Origin: Lysinibacillus pakistanensis
GTDB taxonomy: Bacteria > Bacillota > Bacilli > Bacillales_A > Planococcaceae
DNA length: 64,000 nucleotides
Direction: 5' to 3'
Assembly: GCF_030123245.1 (NCBI RefSeq)
Contig: NZ_CP126101.1
Coordinates: 618,501 to 682,500 of the forward strand
Below the pieces are notes generated by a model, which did no database searches, had not been told where the DNA came from, and saw nothing but the letters and a program-made list of their open reading frames with translations. This document shows positions 56,470 through 64,000 of this stretch, piece by piece. Position 1 is the first letter of the stretch; the number at the start of each line of letters is the position of its first letter. A program made the translations under genes and the position numbers.

Positions 56470-57591
56470 TTGACGAAAAAATGGAAAGTAATGACGATTT
56501 TTGGTACAAGACCAGAGGCAATTAAGATGGCTCCTCTTGTATTAGAATTACAAAAACATCCTGAGCAAATAGAATCGATTGTGACTGTAACTGCTCAACA
56601 TCGCCAAATGCTAGATCAAGTCTTAGAAACATTTAAAATCGTACCTGACTACGACTTAAATATTATGAAGGATCGTCAAACCTTGATCGACGTAACAACG
56701 AATGCATTACATGGTTTGGATCAAGTCATGAAAGAGGCTAAGCCAGATATTGTTTTAGTACATGGCGATACAACAACTACTTTTGTTGCAAGTCTTGCAG
56801 CATTCTATAACCAAATTGCAATTGGTCATGTGGAGGCAGGGCTGCGTACGTGGAATAAGTATTCACCTTATCCAGAGGAAATGAATCGACAATTAACAGG
56901 AGTCATGGCTGATCTTCATTTTGCACCGACTGAAGTATCGAAGAAAAATCTATTAGATGAAAATAAAAAATTAGAAACTATTTTTGTCACAGGTAATACT
57001 GCGATTGATGCATTAGCTACGACTGTCAGTGAACAGTACACACACCCTGTATTAGAGAAAATTGGTAAGGATCGCATGATTTTATTAACAGCGCATCGTC
57101 GTGAAAATCTGGGTGAACCAATGCGTCATATGTTCCGAGCAATTACGAGAATCTTATCAGAGCACGAAGATGTACAAGTGGTGTATCCGGTGCATATGAA
57201 CCCGGCCGTACGTGAAATTGCCAATGACATTTTAGGGGATCATAAGCGCGTGCATTTAATTGAGCCGCTTGAAGTATTCGATTTCCATAATTTCGCGGCT
57301 AACTCTTATATGATACTTACAGATTCAGGTGGTATTCAGGAGGAGGCACCTTCATTAGGGAAACCAGTTCTTGTGCTAAGAGATACTACAGAGCGTCCAG
57401 AAGGAATTGCGGCGGGCACTTTAAAGCTAGCAGGGACAGAAGAAGAAACAATCTACGCTCTTGCAAAGGAATTATTAGAAGATACAAATGCCTATGAAAC
57501 CATGGCAAAAGCATCAAATCCGTATGGTGATGGGCATGCCTCTGAGCGAATTGTAAAAGCCCTCTTAGATTTTTTGTATAAAAGCAATTAA
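56470..57591 (+). CDS. mnaA: UDP-N-acetylglucosamine 2-epimerase, non-hydrolysing
   Basis: A 373-residue enzyme converting UDP-GlcNAc to UDP-ManNAc for wall teichoic acid or related polymers. FGTRPEAIKMAPLVLEL, VHGDTTTTFVASLAA, GHVEAGLRT and the C-terminal SGGIQEEAPSLGKPVLVLR are diagnostic. The TTG at 56470 gives the start TKKWKVMTIFGTRPE, aligned with B. subtilis MnaA, and AAAGGACGG lies about 12 bases upstream; a GTG at 56458 touches that site. Confidence 0.94.
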   Translation: MTKKWKVMTIFGTRPEAIKMAPLVLELQKHPEQIESIVTVTAQHRQMLDQVLETFKIVPDYDLNIMKDRQTLIDVTTNALHGLDQVMKEAKPDIVLVHGDTTTTFVASLAAFYNQIAIGHVEAGLRTWNKYSPYPEEMNRQLTGVMADLHFAPTEVSKKNLLDENKKLETIFVTGNTAIDALATTVSEQYTHPVLEKIGKDRMILLTAHRRENLGEPMRHMFRAITRILSEHEDVQVVYPVHMNPAVREIANDILGDHKRVHLIEPLEVFDFHNFAANSYMILTDSGGIQEEAPSLGKPVLVLRDTTERPEGIAAGTLKLAGTEEETIYALAKELLEDTNAYETMAKASNPYGDGHASERIVKALLDFLYKSN

Positions 57592-57644
57592 TGTACTATT
57601 TTTATAAATAAAAATGAGTCTATTTTACCTAGTTTGATGGGTAG

Positions 57645-57687
57645 GCTAATTTACGAGCGAAATCCTGTCGTAAATTAGCTTTTTTTT
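57645..57687 (+). terminator. mnaA terminator
   Basis: GCTAATTTACGA pairs perfectly with TCGTAAATTAGC (57668-57679) and is followed by eight T residues. Confidence 0.9.
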
Positions 57688-57737
57688 GCATAATTCCAAA
57701 AATAAATTTTGAATCTATGAAATTTCATACACAAATT

Positions 57738-57819
57738 TGTCAACAATTTGACAAGAGTATAGTGGCTGTGAAGTTTTTCTCCTTTACTAATTGACTTCAA
57801 ATACCTCCTATTGTATGCT
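57738..57819 (+). promoter_or_regulatory. atp operon promoter with upstream dyad
   Basis: TTGACT (57791-57796) and TATGCT (57814-57819), 17 bp apart, form the likely main promoter. Upstream, TTGTCAA-N4-TTGACAA (57738-57755) is a perfect 7-4-7 dyad, like a Rex site in spacing but with C in place of G in each half. Confidence 0.65.
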
Positions 57820-57826
57820 TACAAAG

Positions 57827-58127
57827 GGTAAGAATGATAAGGGTTTCTATTCGTTGAAAGGCGTTGAAACACTTGTTATATCAAGTTTCTACTAAATTGA
57901 CAGTTCAAAATAAAAGCTGTCGATTTGCAACGTTTTGTGCGTTTCGGTTTTTTACCGAAGTAGGTAAGGGGTGTAAGGCATTTTTAGGGATTTACACCTG
58001 TAATTGAAATGACTCTCCCATTACTATTCCGCTGTGAGTAGTGTTTTTCACTGCTCTTTTCTGATTTCACATGGTGGTCAGCAAACGTTTTCATTACTCG
58101 AAAAAATGATTCAGGAGATTACAACCA
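57827..58127 (+). other. Long structured atp leader
   Basis: About 300 untranslated bases precede atpI. Visible hairpins are GACAG/CTGTC (about 57900-57922), TTCGG/CCGAA (about 57944-57959) and GGTGTAA/TTTACACC (about 57969-58000). No credible small gene is present. A regulatory or stabilising RNA is possible. Confidence 0.45.
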
Positions 58128-59545
<1,418 letters not shown>

Positions 59546-59547
<2 letters not shown>

Positions 59548-59604
59548 TTCAGTTGTATACTGAATTCTAGTGGCGAAGCAGGAATCTTCAGATGAAACTT
59601 CGCC
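59546..59604 (+). other. Two hairpins between atpE and atpF
   Basis: AATTCAG (59546-59552) pairs with CTGAATT (59560-59566), and GGCGAAG (59572-59578) with CTTCGCC (59598-59604). There is no T run, so they may protect the atpE message end or give partial termination. The remaining bases to 59717 hold the atpF ribosome-binding site only. Confidence 0.6.
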
Positions 59605-59717
59605 CTTCATTTTGGAACAGATAAAAGCTATGTGAAAATATAGCTTTTTAAAATAGGTAGATTTTCAAGTTATTAAATAATGTTGAAGTCAAAGCTCTTG
59701 AAGGGAGTGAAACAATC

Positions 59718-60242
59718 GTGTTTTTAGATTATCTTGTACTAGGTGCCAGCGCTGGTGAAGGATTTAACAATGGTGACATCATCTCAACATTGGTTATCTT
59801 CTTATTATTAATGTTTTTACTGAAAAAGTTCGCTTGGGGTCCTCTTATGGGTATCATGCAACAACGTGAAGAATTAGTAGCTAGTGAAATCGAAGCAGCT
59901 GAAAAAGCGCGTAAAGATTCGCACCAATATTTAGAAGAACAAAAGAGCCTTCTTAAGGAAGCTCGTACGGAAGCACAATCGATTGTTGAAAGCGCTAAGA
60001 AGCAAGGCGAACTACAAAAAGAAGAAATTCTTACTGCAGCACGCAATGAAGCGAACCGCTTAAAAGAATCGGCTTTACGTGAAATTGAGTCTGAAAAAGA
60101 AAAAGCTATTGCAGCTGTACGTGATGAAGTCGTTTCATTATCTGTACTTGCAGCATCTAAAGTCCTTAGCAAAGAGATTTCTGAGGCAGACAACCGTGCT
60201 CTAATTGAAGAGACGATTGCGAAGGCAGGGGAAGCTCAATGA
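59718..60242 (+). CDS. atpF: ATP synthase Fo subunit b
   Basis: A 174-residue stator subunit: one N-terminal membrane helix (about 18-36), then a long charged coiled coil rich in Glu, Lys and Ala that reaches F1. GTG start with GAAGGGAG upstream. It overlaps atpH by 4 bases (ATGA). Confidence 0.96.
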   Translation: MFLDYLVLGASAGEGFNNGDIISTLVIFLLLMFLLKKFAWGPLMGIMQQREELVASEIEAAEKARKDSHQYLEEQKSLLKEARTEAQSIVESAKKQGELQKEEILTAARNEANRLKESALREIESEKEKAIAAVRDEVVSLSVLAASKVLSKEISEADNRALIEETIAKAGEAQ

Positions 60243-60775
60243 GTAATTCAACTGTAGCAAAACGTTATGCTCAAGCACTATTTGAATTAGCGCAACAAAA
60301 AAACATTCTTGCTGAAGTTGGGGCAGACTTAAACGAGCTTACAAAGGTTGTCAAAGAATCTCCTGATTTTTTAACACTTTTAAATGCTCCTAAGTTCTCT
60401 ATCGAACGTAAAAAACAAATGCTTACAGACATCTTTGCTGGTTCAACACCAGAGGTTTTACACACAATTCAATTACTTGTTGAGAAAAAGCGTGTAAACG
60501 AAATCAAGCTAATTGCAAAAGAATATGCTGAGCTAGCTGCACAAGCACAAGGTACGGCAGATGCAACGGTATTCTCTACTCGTGAACTTTCTGCTGAAGA
60601 AAGCGCAAAAATTTCTGCAGTATTCGCGAAACTTGTTGGTAAACAATCATTAAACATTACAAACGAAATTGATCCATCACTTCTTGGTGGAATTCGTGTT
60701 CAAATCGGTAATCATATTTATGATAGCTCAGTAGCAAACAAACTTGAGCGCTTAAAACGTGAATTAATCGGTTAA
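60239..60775 (+). CDS. atpH: ATP synthase F1 subunit delta
   Basis: A 178-residue stator subunit linking subunit b to the top of F1. The N-terminal [14 protein letters not shown] and C-terminal [20 protein letters not shown] are family signatures. Overlap with atpF suggests coupled translation. Confidence 0.96.
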   Translation: MSNSTVAKRYAQALFELAQQKNILAEVGADLNELTKVVKESPDFLTLLNAPKFSIERKKQMLTDIFAGSTPEVLHTIQLLVEKKRVNEIKLIAKEYAELAAQAQGTADATVFSTRELSAEESAKISAVFAKLVGKQSLNITNEIDPSLLGGIRVQIGNHIYDSSVANKLERLKRELIG

Positions 60776-60791
60776 TAATTTAGAAATGTGA

Positions 60792-62312
<1,521 letters not shown>

Positions 62313-62335
62313 GTTCGAGCTAGTCACTTGATTAA

Positions 62336-64000
<1,665 letters not shown>

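Overview
The window is a low-GC Firmicute chromosome segment. Gene content and order fit Bacillaceae/Caryophanaceae, and the combination most resembles Lysinibacillus (inferred from gene order and protein character; no search was run). The backbone follows the Bacillus subtilis argS-to-atp order: ywiB-argS, fadF-acdA, rpoE-pyrG, ywjG (minus strand), spo0F, fbaA, tal, murA, glpX, rho, rpmE, tdk, prfA-prmC, spoIIR, tsaC/ywlC, an MntP-like gene, ywlE, rpiB, ywlG, glyA, upp, mnaA, and atpIBEFHAGD. The last gene, atpD, runs off the right edge. Nearly everything is on the plus strand; the DUF2529 gene is the only clear minus-strand gene.

Layout. 1-1780: a TetR repressor with a clear operator, a CcdC-like membrane protein and a decayed stretch. 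1781-3924: ywiB-argS. 4070-7970: a MerR-controlled acyl-CoA ligase and acyl-CoA dehydrogenase operon. 8001-12433: a cobalamin riboswitch followed by btuF-btuC-btuD::cbiZ-pduO. 12487-23866: fadF, thiolase, hydroxyacyl-CoA dehydrogenase, two acyl-CoA dehydrogenases, a TetR regulator and the B12-dependent mutase IcmF. 23912-27637: a small membrane protein, rpoE, the pyrG attenuator and pyrG, and DUF2529. 27707-34508: spo0F, fbaA, tal, murA, glpX and rho. 34544-42725: a Fur-box-controlled siderophore/iron block sitting between rho and rpmE. 42749-53083: translation, sporulation, tRNA modification and one-carbon genes. 53308-55467: a PAS-GAF-GGDEF*-EAL protein lying between glyA and upp. 55521-64000: upp, mnaA and the F1Fo ATP synthase operon.

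How the genes work together. The cobalamin salvage genes (uptake, cobinamide remodelling, adenosylation) sit just upstream of the degradative acyl-CoA genes, and IcmF needs the adenosylcobalamin they would supply. IcmF interconverts isobutyryl-CoA and butyryl-CoA, which the neighbouring dehydrogenases and thiolase can oxidise. FadF would pass the electrons to the quinone pool. The iron block combines an AraC-type sensor fused to a siderophore-binding domain, an ABC exporter, a FecCD-type importer and a flavin reductase.

The most unusual content is non-coding. A roughly 190-250 bp multi-hairpin repeat occurs in three full copies whose stems covary, plus two degenerate inverted fragments. One full copy lies in the pyrG leader and one lies inside the iron-uptake operon. 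Three separate intergenic arrays share a 21-bp period and a similar consensus. A 95-bp tandem array multiplies the hairpin in front of fbaA. Regulatory sites I could read directly include the GGGCTC-start pyrG attenuator, a sigma-F-like spoIIR promoter inside a hairpin that hides the ribosome-binding site, a DnaA-box cluster at tsaC, two Fur boxes inside promoters, and a MerR-type 19-bp-spacer promoter. No tRNA, rRNA, CRISPR array, phage or intact insertion sequence was seen.
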